A stretch of 64,000 bases of DNA from Terrisporobacter vanillatitrophus (GCF_051148895.1 NZ_CP154625.1:868001-932000); one strand, 5' to 3'. Positions 16,141 through 25,179 are shown, counted from the first letter of the stretch. The notes: generated by a model from the sequence alone, not told the origin. Made by a program: numbers and translations.

Positions 16141-17328
16141 ATGAGTAATAAGAATTTTGCACAATTAGCACTAGAAATGCACAAAAATCATGGTGGAAAG
16201 GTTAGTATACAAAGTAAGGTTGAAGTAAAATGCAAAGATGATTTATCTACTGCATATACTCCAGGTGTTGCAGAGCCTTGTTTAAAAATAAAAGAAAATC
16301 CAGAAGATGTCTATAAATATACTTGTAAAAGTAATATGGTGGCAGTAGTTAGTGATGGGACTGCAGTTTTAGGTCTTGGAAATATAGGTGCAGCTGCTTC
16401 AATTCCTGTAATGGAAGGAAAATCAATATTATTTAAAGAATTTGGTGGAGTAGATGCTTTCCCAATATGTATAAACACTATGGATATTGATGATATAGTA
16501 AAAACAGTAAAATTACTAGAGCCTGTATTTGGTGGAATTAATTTAGAAGATATAAATTCTCCTAGATGTATAGAAATAGAAAATAGATTGAAAGAAGAAT
16601 TAGATATTCCAGTATTCCATGATGATCAACATGGTACAGCAATAATTGTTTCTGCAGGAATCTTAAATGCAGTTAAATTAGCAGGAAAGAAAATTGAGGA
16701 CTTGGAAATAGTTATAAACGGTGCAGGATCAGCAGGTATGGCTATTGCTAAAATGTTACTTAATTTAAATGTAAAAAATGTAGTTTTATGTGATAGAAAA
16801 GGTGCGATATGCAAAAATTCACAGAATATAAACTGGGCACAAAAAGAAATGCTAGATGTTACTAATAAATACGATGAAGAAGGAACTTTAGTAGAAATTA
16901 TAAAAAACAAAGATGTATTTATAGGAGTTTCTGGACCAAACATGGTTACAAAGGAAATGGTAGAAACTATGGCAGATAAACCAATAGTATTTGCCATGGC
17001 AAACCCAACTCCAGAAATATTCCCAGATGAAGCTAAAGAAGGAGGAGCATTTATAGTAGGTACTGGTCGTTCAGACTTCCCTAACCAAGTTAATAATGTT
17101 CTTGCTTTCCCTGGAATTTTCAGAGGAGCTTTAGATGTTAGAGCAAGAGAAATAAACGAAGAAATGAAAGTTGCAGCAGCGTATGCCATAGCAAATGTTG
17201 TTAGTGATGAAGATTTAACAACAGATTACGTACTTCCAGATGCTTTTAATAAAAATGTAGTAGAAAATGTGGCAAAAGCAGTAAGAGAAGCTGCTATAAA
17301 AACTGGTGTGGCAAGAATAGAAATATAA
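16141..17328 (+). CDS. malic enzyme (oxaloacetate-decarboxylating malate dehydrogenase)
   Basis: A 395-residue short-form bacterial malic enzyme that oxidatively decarboxylates malate to pyruvate and CO2. YTPGVAEPC (around residue 39) contains the catalytic Tyr region and LEDINSPRCIEIE and FHDDQHGTAI hold the divalent metal ligands. INGAGSAGMAIAKML (about 194-208) is the Rossmann GxGxxG motif for NAD(P). MANPTPEIFPDEA is a family signature. It follows the fumarase beta subunit by 45 bases with an AAAGGAG site and shares its operon. Cofactor preference cannot be told from sequence by eye. Confidence 0.92.
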   Translation: MSNKNFAQLALEMHKNHGGKVSIQSKVEVKCKDDLSTAYTPGVAEPCLKIKENPEDVYKYTCKSNMVAVVSDGTAVLGLGNIGAAASIPVMEGKSILFKEFGGVDAFPICINTMDIDDIVKTVKLLEPVFGGINLEDINSPRCIEIENRLKEELDIPVFHDDQHGTAIIVSAGILNAVKLAGKKIEDLEIVINGAGSAGMAIAKMLLNLNVKNVVLCDRKGAICKNSQNINWAQKEMLDVTNKYDEEGTLVEIIKNKDVFIGVSGPNMVTKEMVETMADKPIVFAMANPTPEIFPDEAKEGGAFIVGTGRSDFPNQVNNVLAFPGIFRGALDVRAREINEEMKVAAAYAIANVVSDEDLTTDYVLPDAFNKNVVENVAKAVREAAIKTGVARIEI

Positions 17329-17355
17329 TTATTATAAATATAAAAATATTTTGAT

Positions 17356-17384
17356 TTGAAAAAATGAAATTTAAGTACTACAAT
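17356..17384 (+). promoter_or_regulatory. sigma-A-type promoter of the thi operon
   Basis: TTGAAA (17356-17361) and TACAAT (17379-17384) are separated by 17 bases. The expected transcription start is near 17391, just before the TPP aptamer. Confidence 0.7.
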
Positions 17385-17402
17385 TAAAATAAATTAAAAA
17401 GT

Positions 17403-17500
17403 TTTACCTAGGGGTGCCCTAAAGGCTGAGAGATGGAAACATTAACCCTTATACCTGATCTGGATAATACCAGCGTAGGAAAGAGTAGAGTGTTATATGA
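17403..17500 (+). promoter_or_regulatory. TPP riboswitch (THI element)
   Basis: The aptamer has the conserved core GGGGTGCCC ... GGCTGAGAG on the 5' side and CCCTTATACCTGATCTGG, TAATACCAGCGTAGG on the 3' side. It precedes thiSFGH-tenI. Binding of thiamine pyrophosphate is expected to favour the terminator at 17540-17571 and turn the operon off. The spacing of about 40 bases between aptamer and terminator leaves room for an antiterminator. Confidence 0.96.
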
Positions 17501-17539
17501 TGAAATATGTAAACTTTTACATATGATATGTGATTACTA

Positions 17540-17571
17540 CAAGCTTTACCTACGGGTAAGGCTTTTTTTTA
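17540..17571 (+). terminator. riboswitch-controlled terminator of the thi operon
   Basis: AAGCTTTACC and GGTAAGGCTT form a stem with loop TACG followed by eight T. It lies between the TPP aptamer and thiS, so it is the expression platform. Confidence 0.9.
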
Positions 17572-17602
17572 TATATTAAATTAAGGAATAGGAGGTGTAA
17601 CG

Positions 17603-17797
17603 ATGAAGGTAAATGGGAGAATAGTAGAATTCCAAAATAATAAAACTATATTAGATTTATTAAATGATTACAACTTAAACAAAGATAGAGTTGTCGTAGA
17701 GATAAACTTAGAAATATTAGAAAATGAGCAATATGAAAACTATGTACTAAAAGAGCATGATGCAATAGAAATTATTAGCTTTATTGGAGGTGGTTGA
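17603..17797 (+). CDS. thiS: sulfur carrier protein ThiS
   Basis: A 64-residue ubiquitin-like protein ending in IGGG, whose C-terminal glycine is adenylated by ThiF and then thiocarboxylated to supply sulfur for the thiazole ring. Beta-grasp pattern: VNGRIVEFQNN at the N-terminus, YVLKEHDAIEIIS before the tail. GGAGGTG ribosome binding site. First gene after the riboswitch. The ribosome binding site of thiF lies inside its last codons, so the two are translationally linked. Confidence 0.93.
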   Translation: MKVNGRIVEFQNNKTILDLLNDYNLNKDRVVVEINLEILENEQYENYVLKEHDAIEIISFIGGG

Positions 17798-17798
17798 T

Positions 17799-18596
17799 TT
17801 GAGAATATTTATTAATGAAGTAGAAAGAGAAGTTGAAGATGATATAAGTGTTTTTAAAATTAAAGATATTTTCAATAAGTTTAGTGATGTTGTAGTTTTG
17901 AATGGATTTCCTATTAAAAAAGATGGAATATTAAAAGAAAATGACAGAGTAACTTTAATAGAAAAAGGAAAGAAACCATCTATGAATGAAATAGAAAGTC
18001 TTATGATTGCAAGACATACACCAAAAGTACATGAAAAATTAAAAGTAGGTAAGATAGCTATTTTGGGCCTGGGTGGTCTAGGTTCTAATATAGCTATCTC
18101 TCTAGCTAGAATAGGTGTAGGAAAGTTAATTTTGGTTGATTATGATGTTGTAGAACCTTCCAATTTAAATAGACAACAATATTTTATTGATGATATTGGA
18201 AAGTACAAAACAGAATCAATGAAAGAACATTTAGATAAAATTAATCCTTTCATAGATGTTGAAATACATAATGCTTATATTACTAAAAAAAATATGAATT
18301 TCTTACATGAAGTAGATATAATAATTGAAGCTTTTGATAATCCAAATTGTAAAGCTGAAATATGCAATTTTGTTTTACTTCATATGAGAGAAAAATACTT
18401 AATAGCATCTTCTGGTATGGCGGGATATTATGACTCAAATATTATTGTAACAAAGAAAATAAAAGAAAAATTTTATATATGTGGTGATTTTGTACATGAA
18501 GCAAAAGAGGGTGAGGGGTTAATGGCACCTCGTGTGGCAATTTGTGCAAATCATATGGCTAATTTAGCAAGTAAAATACTTATAGATTATATTTAG
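17799..18596 (+). CDS. thiF: ThiS adenylyltransferase ThiF with an N-terminal ThiS-like domain
   Basis: The TTG at 17799 is chosen because GGAGGTGG ends six bases upstream; an earlier TTG at 17784 overlaps that site. This gives 265 residues. Residues 1-65 (RIFINEVEREVEDD ... RVTLIEKGKK) form a degenerate ubiquitin-like domain without a terminal diglycine. Residues about 70-265 are the E1-like domain: ILGLGGLGSN binds ATP and LNRQQYF contains the conserved Arg. It activates the ThiS C-terminus. The fused ThiS-like domain is a known clostridial arrangement and may serve as a docking module. The next gene, thiG, follows 12 bases later. Confidence 0.9.
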   Translation: MRIFINEVEREVEDDISVFKIKDIFNKFSDVVVLNGFPIKKDGILKENDRVTLIEKGKKPSMNEIESLMIARHTPKVHEKLKVGKIAILGLGGLGSNIAISLARIGVGKLILVDYDVVEPSNLNRQQYFIDDIGKYKTESMKEHLDKINPFIDVEIHNAYITKKNMNFLHEVDIIIEAFDNPNCKAEICNFVLLHMREKYLIASSGMAGYYDSNIIVTKKIKEKFYICGDFVHEAKEGEGLMAPRVAICANHMANLASKILIDYI

Positions 18597-18608
18597 GGGG
18601 ATAAATTA

Positions 18609-19379
18609 ATGGATAAATTAATATTAGGCGGACATGAATTTGATAGCAGACTTTTAATTGGCACAGGAAAATACGGATCAAATGAAATACTTCCAAAAGT
18701 TATAGAAGAAAGTGGTAGTGAAATAATAACTATGGCACTTAGAAGAGTGGATTTAGATAATACCAACGAAAATATTCTTACATATATACCAAAAGATATG
18801 ACTATTCTTCCAAATACATCAGGAGCAACAACAGCTGAAGAAGCTATAAGAATAGCAAGAATATCTCGTAAAATGGGATGTGGAGATTTTATCAAAATAG
18901 AAGTAATATCAGACACTAGATACTTATTACCAGACAATGAAGAAACAATAAAAGCAACTAAAATTCTTGCAGATGAAGGATTTGTAGTACTTCCTTATAT
19001 GAGTCCAGATTTATATGCAGGTAGAAGATTAATAGAAGCTGGGGCGGCAGCAGTTATGCCACTAGGAGCACCAATTGGCTCCAATAGAGGTCTAAAAATG
19101 AAAGAGATGATAAGAATAATGATAGAAGAGTTGGATATTCCTATTATCGTTGATGCAGGTATAGGTAAGCCATCCCAAGCTATGGAGGCCATGGAAATGG
19201 GAGCTGCAGCAGTTTTAGTAAATACAGCCATATCATCAGCTGGTGATCCTATAGCTATGGGAAAGGCATTTAAAATGGCAGTAGAAGGTGGTCGTGCTGC
19301 ATTTCTTGCGAAAACTGGAGTTGTATCAGAATTTGCCAATGCATCTTCTCCTCTTACTGGTTTTTTAGGGAATTTATAG
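18609..19379 (+). CDS. thiG: thiazole synthase ThiG
   Basis: A 256-residue TIM-barrel enzyme that condenses 1-deoxy-D-xylulose 5-phosphate, dehydroglycine and ThiS thiocarboxylate into the thiazole carboxylate phosphate. Lys96 in FIKIEV is the Schiff-base lysine. PLGAPIGSNRGL and VDAGIGKPSQAMEAMEMGA followed by VLVNTAI are phosphate-binding blocks. Full length, with ribosome binding site AGGGGGATAA overlapping the end of thiF. Confidence 0.95.
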   Translation: MDKLILGGHEFDSRLLIGTGKYGSNEILPKVIEESGSEIITMALRRVDLDNTNENILTYIPKDMTILPNTSGATTAEEAIRIARISRKMGCGDFIKIEVISDTRYLLPDNEETIKATKILADEGFVVLPYMSPDLYAGRRLIEAGAAAVMPLGAPIGSNRGLKMKEMIRIMIEELDIPIIVDAGIGKPSQAMEAMEMGAAAVLVNTAISSAGDPIAMGKAFKMAVEGGRAAFLAKTGVVSEFANASSPLTGFLGNL

Positions 19380-19391
19380 GAGGTATATAGC

Positions 19392-20495
19392 ATGAGTTTT
19401 TATGAAGTTATTGAAAAATATAAAAATTTTGATTTTGATAGATATTTTGAGAAAGTAAGTGATAGTGATGTACTAAGAAGTTTATCAAAAGATAAGTTAA
19501 ATCACAAAGATGTACTTAATTTGCTTTCGCCTATAGCAAGAAAACATTTAGAGGCAATGGCTCAAAAAGCTAGTAAGTTAGCATTACAATATTGTGGTAA
19601 AACTGCCACTTTATATACTCCTATTTATATTGCAAATTACTGTGAAAATCACTGTGTTTATTGTGGCTATAATTGTCATAGTGGAATAAAGAGAAAAAAA
19701 TTATCTTTAGAAGAAATAGAAAAAGAAGGAGACTGTGTTGCAGCTAAAGGATTTAAGCATATTATTGTTTTAACTGGAGAAAGTGAAACAAAGTCAAGTA
19801 TTGAATATATAGGTGATGCTGTGGGAATTTTATCTAAAAAGTTTCCATCAATAGCTATAGAAGTTTATCCTATGGACGTGGACGGATATACACACTTAGT
19901 TTATAAAGGGGCAGATTCATTAACCATATATCAAGAAACTTATGATGAGGAAGTTTATAAAAAAGTACATATAAAAGGTCCTAAAGCTGATTATAGATAT
20001 AGATTAGATGCACCAGAAAGAGGCGCTATTGCTGGGATGAGATCTTTATCCATAGGAGCATTGCTTGGTCTTAGTGATTTTAGAAAAGATGCATTTTTCT
20101 CAATTTTACATGGAGAGTATTTAAAAACAAAATATCCGCATATAGAGTTATCATATTCTGCTCCTAGAATAAGACCTTTTAAAGGAAGCTTTGAAGATGT
20201 ATTAGAGGTGGACGATGCTACAGAGTTTCAGATTTTAACTGTTATGAGATTGTTTGATCCTCATGCAGCATTAAATGTATCAAGTAGAGAAACTTTAGAC
20301 ATGAGAAAGCATTTAATGCCTCTTGGAGTTACAAAATTAAGTGCAGCAGTATCAACAGATGTTGGTGGACATTCTCAAGGAGAAGAAAATACAGCTCAAT
20401 TTAAAACTAATGATGATAATAGCATAGAAGAAGTAGCTAGTATGTTGAAATCAATTGGATATCAATATGTATTTAAGGATTGGGTGAGATTTTAA
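19392..20495 (+). CDS. thiH: 2-iminoacetate synthase ThiH
   Basis: A 367-residue radical-SAM tyrosine lyase that makes dehydroglycine for ThiG and releases p-cresol. NYCENHCVYCGYN contains the CxxxCxxC cluster motif (Cys84, Cys88, Cys91). IEVYPMDVDGYTHLVYKGAD and YSAPRIRPFKG are typical ThiH blocks. Presence of ThiH rather than ThiO fits an anaerobe. Its stop codon TAA overlaps the ATG of the next gene. Confidence 0.95.
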   Translation: MSFYEVIEKYKNFDFDRYFEKVSDSDVLRSLSKDKLNHKDVLNLLSPIARKHLEAMAQKASKLALQYCGKTATLYTPIYIANYCENHCVYCGYNCHSGIKRKKLSLEEIEKEGDCVAAKGFKHIIVLTGESETKSSIEYIGDAVGILSKKFPSIAIEVYPMDVDGYTHLVYKGADSLTIYQETYDEEVYKKVHIKGPKADYRYRLDAPERGAIAGMRSLSIGALLGLSDFRKDAFFSILHGEYLKTKYPHIELSYSAPRIRPFKGSFEDVLEVDDATEFQILTVMRLFDPHAALNVSSRETLDMRKHLMPLGVTKLSAAVSTDVGGHSQGEENTAQFKTNDDNSIEEVASMLKSIGYQYVFKDWVRF

Positions 20496-21112
20496 TGTAC
20501 TTGATAACCAATAGACATTTATGTGATGAAAATCATTACTTGTCAGTTATTGAAGAGGCCATAAATAGTGGAGTAAAAAATATTATTCTAAGAGAAAAAG
20601 ATATGAGTGATGAGAAATTAACTAATTTATACAATAAGATTGTAAGAAAAACAAGTTATTCACATGATAAGTTTAACTTAATCATTAACAGTAATATAAA
20701 CTTATACAAAAAGCTTAATTTCAGTGGCATTCATTTGCCTTTTGAAACATTTGTACAACTTGTTAAGGAAAGATTTATTTTTGAAGATAATAAAATTTTA
20801 GGTTTGTCTCTTCATAATACAAAGGAGATTAGCATACTAGAAAAAATTATTAAAGAAAACAATATAAAAGTAGACTATATAACCTTATCACATATATACG
20901 AAACTAAGTGTAAGGAAAACTTAAAACCTAAGGGAATAAATCTTTTAAAAGAAGGAAAAAAAATAACTAATATTAAAATTGTTGCACTTGGAGGCATATT
21001 ACCTACAAATATTGAAGAAGTTTTAAAGTATGCCGATGATTTTGCTATTATGAGTGTTCTATTTACATGTGAAAATGTAGAGTTAAAAATAAAGGAATAC
21101 AAATGTTACTAA
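20495..21112 (+). CDS. TenI/ThiE-family protein, probably thiazole tautomerase
   Basis: The ATG at 20495 overlaps the thiH stop and follows GGGTGAG. The 205-residue TIM-barrel protein resembles ThiE and TenI. LSHIYETKCKENLKPKG near residue 130 matches the TenI pattern GH.FET.CK..L..RG with the histidine that catalyses thiazole tautomerisation. ThiE proteins instead usually have a GP.F.T.TK motif, which is missing. LITNRHL at the N-terminus and VALGGI plus FAIMSVLF at the C-terminus are shared by both. TenI is preferred, but clostridial thi operons often label such proteins ThiE. Confidence 0.7.
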   Translation: MYLITNRHLCDENHYLSVIEEAINSGVKNIILREKDMSDEKLTNLYNKIVRKTSYSHDKFNLIINSNINLYKKLNFSGIHLPFETFVQLVKERFIFEDNKILGLSLHNTKEISILEKIIKENNIKVDYITLSHIYETKCKENLKPKGINLLKEGKKITNIKIVALGGILPTNIEEVLKYADDFAIMSVLFTCENVELKIKEYKCY

Positions 21113-21171
21113 TTTAGTATATTGTGTAAAAGAATAGGAATTTAAATTAAAATAATATATAAAATTTTGAA

Positions 21172-21204
21172 AAGGCTAAATTAATAAATAATTTAGCCTT
21201 CTTT
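21172..21204 (+). terminator. thi operon terminator
   Basis: AAGGCTAAATT (21172-21182) and AATTTAGCCTT (about 21190-21200) form an 11-bp stem with a seven-base loop, followed by CTTT. Confidence 0.8.
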
Positions 21205-21315
21205 GATTGTGAAATATAGGAGATTAAGTCACTTGAATTTTATGATAAATAAAAAGGATATTTATTTAATTTGTGTAAATATACTTATTGTACTATAAAT
21301 AAAGGGGCGAATTAA

Positions 21316-21837
21316 ATGAAAAAGAGCGGTGTTATTATGGTAATAATATCTTTAGCATTTTTATTTTTTGTAAATGAATACTATAGATATGATGGATATA
21401 AAGACGTGGAAATTCAAAACATAGGAATTGCTAAAGTTCCAGAAAATTGGTATTGTGGAAAAACAAAAGATGGATTACTTTACTTTGCCAATATGCCTAT
21501 AGAAAACGAAGGTTGTAAGGTTTACTTTATTCAGCATTCTATTAAGGATTACTCCCTAGACAAAAATCAGTCTGAATCAGGATATTTTTTGGACAACTAC
21601 TATTTGGAAGATGTTCTTTCGATTGAAAAAATATTTGTATCTCCCTATGGAAATAACAATGTTTACTCCAATGGTTGTAGATATCAATCCTGTAATTTTT
21701 ATTTAAATAATATTAAAGTAGATAGTTATTATATAGATTTTATAGGAAATAATACTAGGAGCATATTTTTTATTGTTGATGATTCCATTGATATTAAAAC
21801 AATGGAGGATATGACAAAGTGGTTTAAAAAATATTAA
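21316..21837 (+). CDS. hypothetical membrane-anchored protein
   Basis: A 173-residue protein with a single N-terminal membrane segment (GVIMVIISLAFLFFVNEYY, about residues 5-23), then an extracytoplasmic domain containing four cysteines. AKVPENWYCGKTKDGLLYF at about 39-57 looks like the beginning of a small beta domain. There is no lipobox. The family is not recognised. It has an AAAGGGG ribosome binding site and a terminator at 21884-21921, so it is a single-gene unit. Confidence 0.6.
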   Translation: MKKSGVIMVIISLAFLFFVNEYYRYDGYKDVEIQNIGIAKVPENWYCGKTKDGLLYFANMPIENEGCKVYFIQHSIKDYSLDKNQSESGYFLDNYYLEDVLSIEKIFVSPYGNNNVYSNGCRYQSCNFYLNNIKVDSYYIDFIGNNTRSIFFIVDDSIDIKTMEDMTKWFKKY

Positions 21838-21883
21838 CAACTTACATTATATTGAAATTTTTTGAAAAATAAGTTATTATGTA

Positions 21884-21921
21884 AAATAACCTGTTAAATT
21901 ATGTTGATAGGTTATTTTTTT
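21884..21921 (+). terminator. Rho-independent terminator
   Basis: AATAACCT (21885-21892) and AGGTTATT (21909-21916) pair, followed by a run of T. It closes the membrane-anchored protein gene. Confidence 0.8.
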
Positions 21922-22003
21922 AGTGAATTAATAATAATCTTTAAACAATGAATTAAAATAAAATTACAAATTAAATTAGAAGAGGAATTGTTATAAAATA
22001 TTT

Positions 22004-22091
22004 AAAGTGCCAACTTCAAAGGAAGAGTCAGTTATGGAACTTTGTAAAAAAAGAAGTGCTAAGGTAATGATAAGTATAGCACTTCTTTTTT
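22004..22091 (+). ncRNA. candidate small structured RNA with its own terminator
   Basis: This gene-free stretch holds two stacked structures. The first has outer arms AAAGT and ACTTT (22004 and 22039) with an inner hairpin CTTC-AAAG-GAAG. The second is a terminator: AAGAAGTGCTA (22051-22061) pairs with TAGCACTTCTT (22077-22087) and is followed by T. A weak TATAAA (22 bases earlier than the first arm allows, 21992-21997) could be a -10 box. No start codon with a ribosome binding site occurs. It may be a small RNA or a leader of the dehydrogenase at 22257; no known riboswitch class was recognised. Confidence 0.35.
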
Positions 22092-22256
22092 AAAAAAGAA
22101 TAAAGTAACAAGTATAATGCATGGCAAAAGACTTACATGACTTTATGTAGAATTACTATATATTATGAAGTATTTTATAATAATTATGCAAAATTCATAA
22201 AATTATTTTTATGTATTATAAATAACAATAAAACACAAAGGGGGAAATCACATTAT

Positions 22257-23354
22257 ATGAAAGTAGAAAAAGTAGCAATATTAGGTGGAGGAAATGGTGG
22301 AATTACTGCAGCTGCAGACTTAACACAAAAGGGATTTTTAGTAAATGTATTTGAATCACAAAAATTTTGTAAAGACTTGCAATTTATTAAAAAAAATAAT
22401 GAAATAACCATAGAGTATAAAGGTAATAAATCAGTTGAAAAAATCAATTTAATAACTGATAACTTAGAAAAAGCAATTGAAGGTTGCCAAATTATTATGA
22501 TAACAGTGCCAGGAATGGGAATAGAATATTTTGCAGAGATACTTGCACCAGTGGTTGAAGAAGATCAAATAATTTTAATTAACTCTGCACCAGCTATGGC
22601 TTCTGTCAGATTTGTAAAAAAAGCAAGAGAAATGGGAATAGAAAAAGATTTTAAAATTGGAGAAACTAATTCTTTAACTTATGCTACAAGAGCATATGTA
22701 AATGAAGGAAGAGTGGATATTTCTTTAAAAGCAGGAAAAGTTTATTTAGCAGCTTATCCATCATGCAATACAGATGAAGTATTCAATGCCTGTGTGCAAA
22801 TATATGATTGTTTTGTAAAAGCAGATAATGTAATTGTGGTCAATTTAGAAAATCCAAATCCCTTAGTTCATCCAGGACCAACTTTATTAAATGCAGGAAG
22901 AATTGATTATACTAAGGGAGAATTTTGGTTATATCAAGAAGGTATAACTGAACATACAGTAAATATAGTTAAAGCAGTAGAAAATGAAAGAGAAGCTGTG
23001 GCAAAAGCTTTAGATATTCAATTAGAAGATACTAAACAGGCTCGTATAAATAGAGGTTACTTCGCAAATGAGGATAAACCTTTACATGAACTTTTTAACA
23101 CAAGTCCAGTTTTCAAACATATAAAAGGTCCAGCAAGTGTAGAAGGAAGATATATGGTAGAAGATATATCTACAGGTCTTGTACTTTGGTCTGATTTAGG
23201 AAAAGTATTAGACGTACCTACGCCTAATATTGACTCTATAATAGTTCTTGGTGGAACATTAATAGGAAGAGATTTTTATAAAGAAGGATTAACTTTAGAT
23301 AGCATAGGTCTTGGACATTTAAATAATAAAGAGGACATTTTAGCCAATATATAA
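22257..23354 (+). CDS. NAD(P)-dependent octopine/nopaline dehydrogenase family enzyme
   Basis: The ATG at 22257 is preferred because AAAGGGGG lies about ten bases upstream; the frame is open for 40 codons further but without a site. This gives 365 residues. ILGGGNGGITAAADLTQKGF is the Rossmann domain. NPNPLVHPGPTLLNAGR carries the catalytic His of the opine dehydrogenase fold, and VLWSDLGKVLDVPTP is a C-terminal family block. Opine dehydrogenases reductively join an amino acid and a keto acid, or run in reverse for catabolism. Substrate unknown. Single gene flanked by terminators. Confidence 0.85.
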   Translation: MKVEKVAILGGGNGGITAAADLTQKGFLVNVFESQKFCKDLQFIKKNNEITIEYKGNKSVEKINLITDNLEKAIEGCQIIMITVPGMGIEYFAEILAPVVEEDQIILINSAPAMASVRFVKKAREMGIEKDFKIGETNSLTYATRAYVNEGRVDISLKAGKVYLAAYPSCNTDEVFNACVQIYDCFVKADNVIVVNLENPNPLVHPGPTLLNAGRIDYTKGEFWLYQEGITEHTVNIVKAVENEREAVAKALDIQLEDTKQARINRGYFANEDKPLHELFNTSPVFKHIKGPASVEGRYMVEDISTGLVLWSDLGKVLDVPTPNIDSIIVLGGTLIGRDFYKEGLTLDSIGLGHLNNKEDILANI

Positions 23355-23400
23355 TAAATTTTTAATAAAATAAAAAGGATATTAACATGAATAATTAAAA

Positions 23401-23436
23401 GAGGAGTAATAGCAATTCTATTACTCCTCGCTTATT
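23401..23436. terminator. strong terminator between converging genes
   Basis: GAGGAGTAATAG (23401-23412) and CTATTACTCCTC (23418-23429) form a perfect 12-bp stem with a T-rich tail on the + strand. Confidence 0.85.
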
Positions 23437-23478
23437 TTTGTTAAAATTATTGGCGCCATAAACTTAAGGAAGTTAAGT

Positions 23479-24321
23479 TTATTTTAGGTAAGTTCCTTCT
23501 TCATTTTGAATTACTAATCCTTTTTTCATAAGAACACCTAAAGATCTTTTGAAGTTTTTCTTACTTGAATTAAATACAGTAGATATTTCTTCTGGAGAAG
23601 ATTTATCGTTAAATCTCATAAATCCGTCATTTCCTTCCATATAGTTCATTATAGCTAACTCTAGCATATCTAACTCAACTTTTCTTTCTCCTCTAGGAGT
23701 AAGTCCAAGTCTTCCATCTTCATAAATCTTAATAACTTTAAGATTTTCTAATTTGTCTCCTATGTTAAGTTCAGTAAAATATTCGTTTTTTAATATAACT
23801 CCATCATATTTATTGTCTACACATATAGTTGCAGAATTGTTAGTTTGGAATCCGTAAACTACACCATCAACACTGTCACCAACTTTATATGAATGTTCCA
23901 CAGATAAGTAAGGGAATATATCAGTAGTAGCAGCAAGTCTACCAGTTTTATCTTCGTAGATGTAGAATAAATATTTATTTCCTTTAGTCATTTCGTATTG
24001 TTGTGCTTTAAAAGGAACTAAGATATCTTTTGGAAGACCAACATCTATAAAACTTCCTATTTTTGTGTGAGCTACTACTTTTAAATAAGCTATTTCTCCA
24101 ACCTGAGCTTTTGGGTATTCCATAGTAGCGGAAAGTCTTCCTTCAGAGTCTTTGTATATAAATACCTCTACCTCGTCACCAACTTCAATTTTATTTTTAT
24201 TAAGTAGTCTATTGTGAAGAAGTACATCATCGCTAGTATGTCCAGTTTCAGCATCTAAAAAATATCCAAATTCAGCTTTTCTTTTAACTTTAAGCTTGTT
24301 ATACTGTCCTAATTTAATCAA
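23479..24321 (-). CDS. cvfB: S1-domain RNA-binding protein CvfB
   Basis: A 280-residue CvfB/YitL-family protein with tandem S1-like domains and a C-terminal winged-helix. It begins IKLGQYNKLKVKRKAEFGYF. Repeated blocks VGDEVEVFIYKDSEGRLSAT and TKGNKYLFYIYEDKTGRLAA show the internal S1 repeats, and GRLGLTPRGERKV leads into the winged helix near 215-278. The start is TTG with AAGGAG eight bases upstream; the intervening ATG is quickly stopped. CvfB binds RNA and modulates virulence gene expression in Staphylococcus; its role here is unknown. Confidence 0.9.
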   Translation of the reverse strand: MIKLGQYNKLKVKRKAEFGYFLDAETGHTSDDVLLHNRLLNKNKIEVGDEVEVFIYKDSEGRLSATMEYPKAQVGEIAYLKVVAHTKIGSFIDVGLPKDILVPFKAQQYEMTKGNKYLFYIYEDKTGRLAATTDIFPYLSVEHSYKVGDSVDGVVYGFQTNNSATICVDNKYDGVILKNEYFTELNIGDKLENLKVIKIYEDGRLGLTPRGERKVELDMLELAIMNYMEGNDGFMRFNDKSSPEEISTVFNSSKKNFKRSLGVLMKKGLVIQNEEGTYLK

Positions 24322-24537
24322 ATTTTCATCTCCTTATTATGTTTGTAATATATGTATTATAATTTAATATAATAACATATTTAGCTTTAATTATACTTAA
24401 AACTTGTTAGAATTTAAAAAAATTATTTTAACATAGTAAAAAAGTAAAATAAATATTGCATTAACCTTCAATTATATTATAGAATTACTTGTGGACTATA
24501 TTTTACTATGCCAACAACAATAATAAGGAGGAGAATA

Positions 24538-25137
24538 GTGAGCAAGAAGATACGCCTAGCAACAGTAGAAGATTTAGCGAGAATACAAGAAATATATAGA
24601 CCTTATGTTGAACAAGAAGATATTGTTGTAAACTCGGAGCATAGAGTACCGACCATTGAGGAACTAAAAGAAAGATTTGATTTAGTAACTAAAGAGTTTC
24701 CGTGGTTAGTATGTGAAATAGATGATGTAGTTGTAGCTTATGCATATGCAGGAAAGCCATTTAAAAGAGAGGGATACAAATGGAATGCAGAACTTTCCGT
24801 ATATGCTGATGAAAAATATCATGGCAGAAGATTAGCATCTGCACTGTATGAATGTTTATTAGAATTATTAAAAGAACAAGGATATTATAATGTATATGCT
24901 TGTATATTATCTATAAATGAGAAAAGCATAAAATTCCATGAGAAGTATGGATTTAAAGTAATGAGTATTTTTCAAAACTCAGTGTACAAACATGATAAAT
25001 GGATAGATGTAATATGGATGAATAAAGTATTGAAGGAATTTAAAAATGATGTTAAAAATCCTGTATCAATATGGGATTTAGATAAAGAACTAGTGGATAA
25101 TATATTAAATAAAAATGGGGATATAATAAAAGGGTAA
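24538..25137 (+). CDS. GNAT acetyltransferase, phosphinothricin acetyltransferase-like
   Basis: The GTG at 24538 is chosen because AAGGAGGAG lies just upstream; an in-frame ATG at 24508 precedes that site. The 199-residue protein matches the Pat-type GNAT family: IRLATVEDLARIQEIYRPYV at the N-terminus, then AELSVYADEKYHGRRLASAL with the acetyl-CoA pyrophosphate loop and KFHEKYGFKV near the C-terminal strand. The usual domain ends near residue 165; a tail of about 35 residues ending in DNILNKNGDIIKG is unusual. Likely N-acetylates an amino acid or xenobiotic. Confidence 0.85.
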   Translation: MSKKIRLATVEDLARIQEIYRPYVEQEDIVVNSEHRVPTIEELKERFDLVTKEFPWLVCEIDDVVVAYAYAGKPFKREGYKWNAELSVYADEKYHGRRLASALYECLLELLKEQGYYNVYACILSINEKSIKFHEKYGFKVMSIFQNSVYKHDKWIDVIWMNKVLKEFKNDVKNPVSIWDLDKELVDNILNKNGDIIKG

Positions 25138-25179
25138 TAATATGGACACCAATCGGTTTATAAAAAAATATATAAAAAC

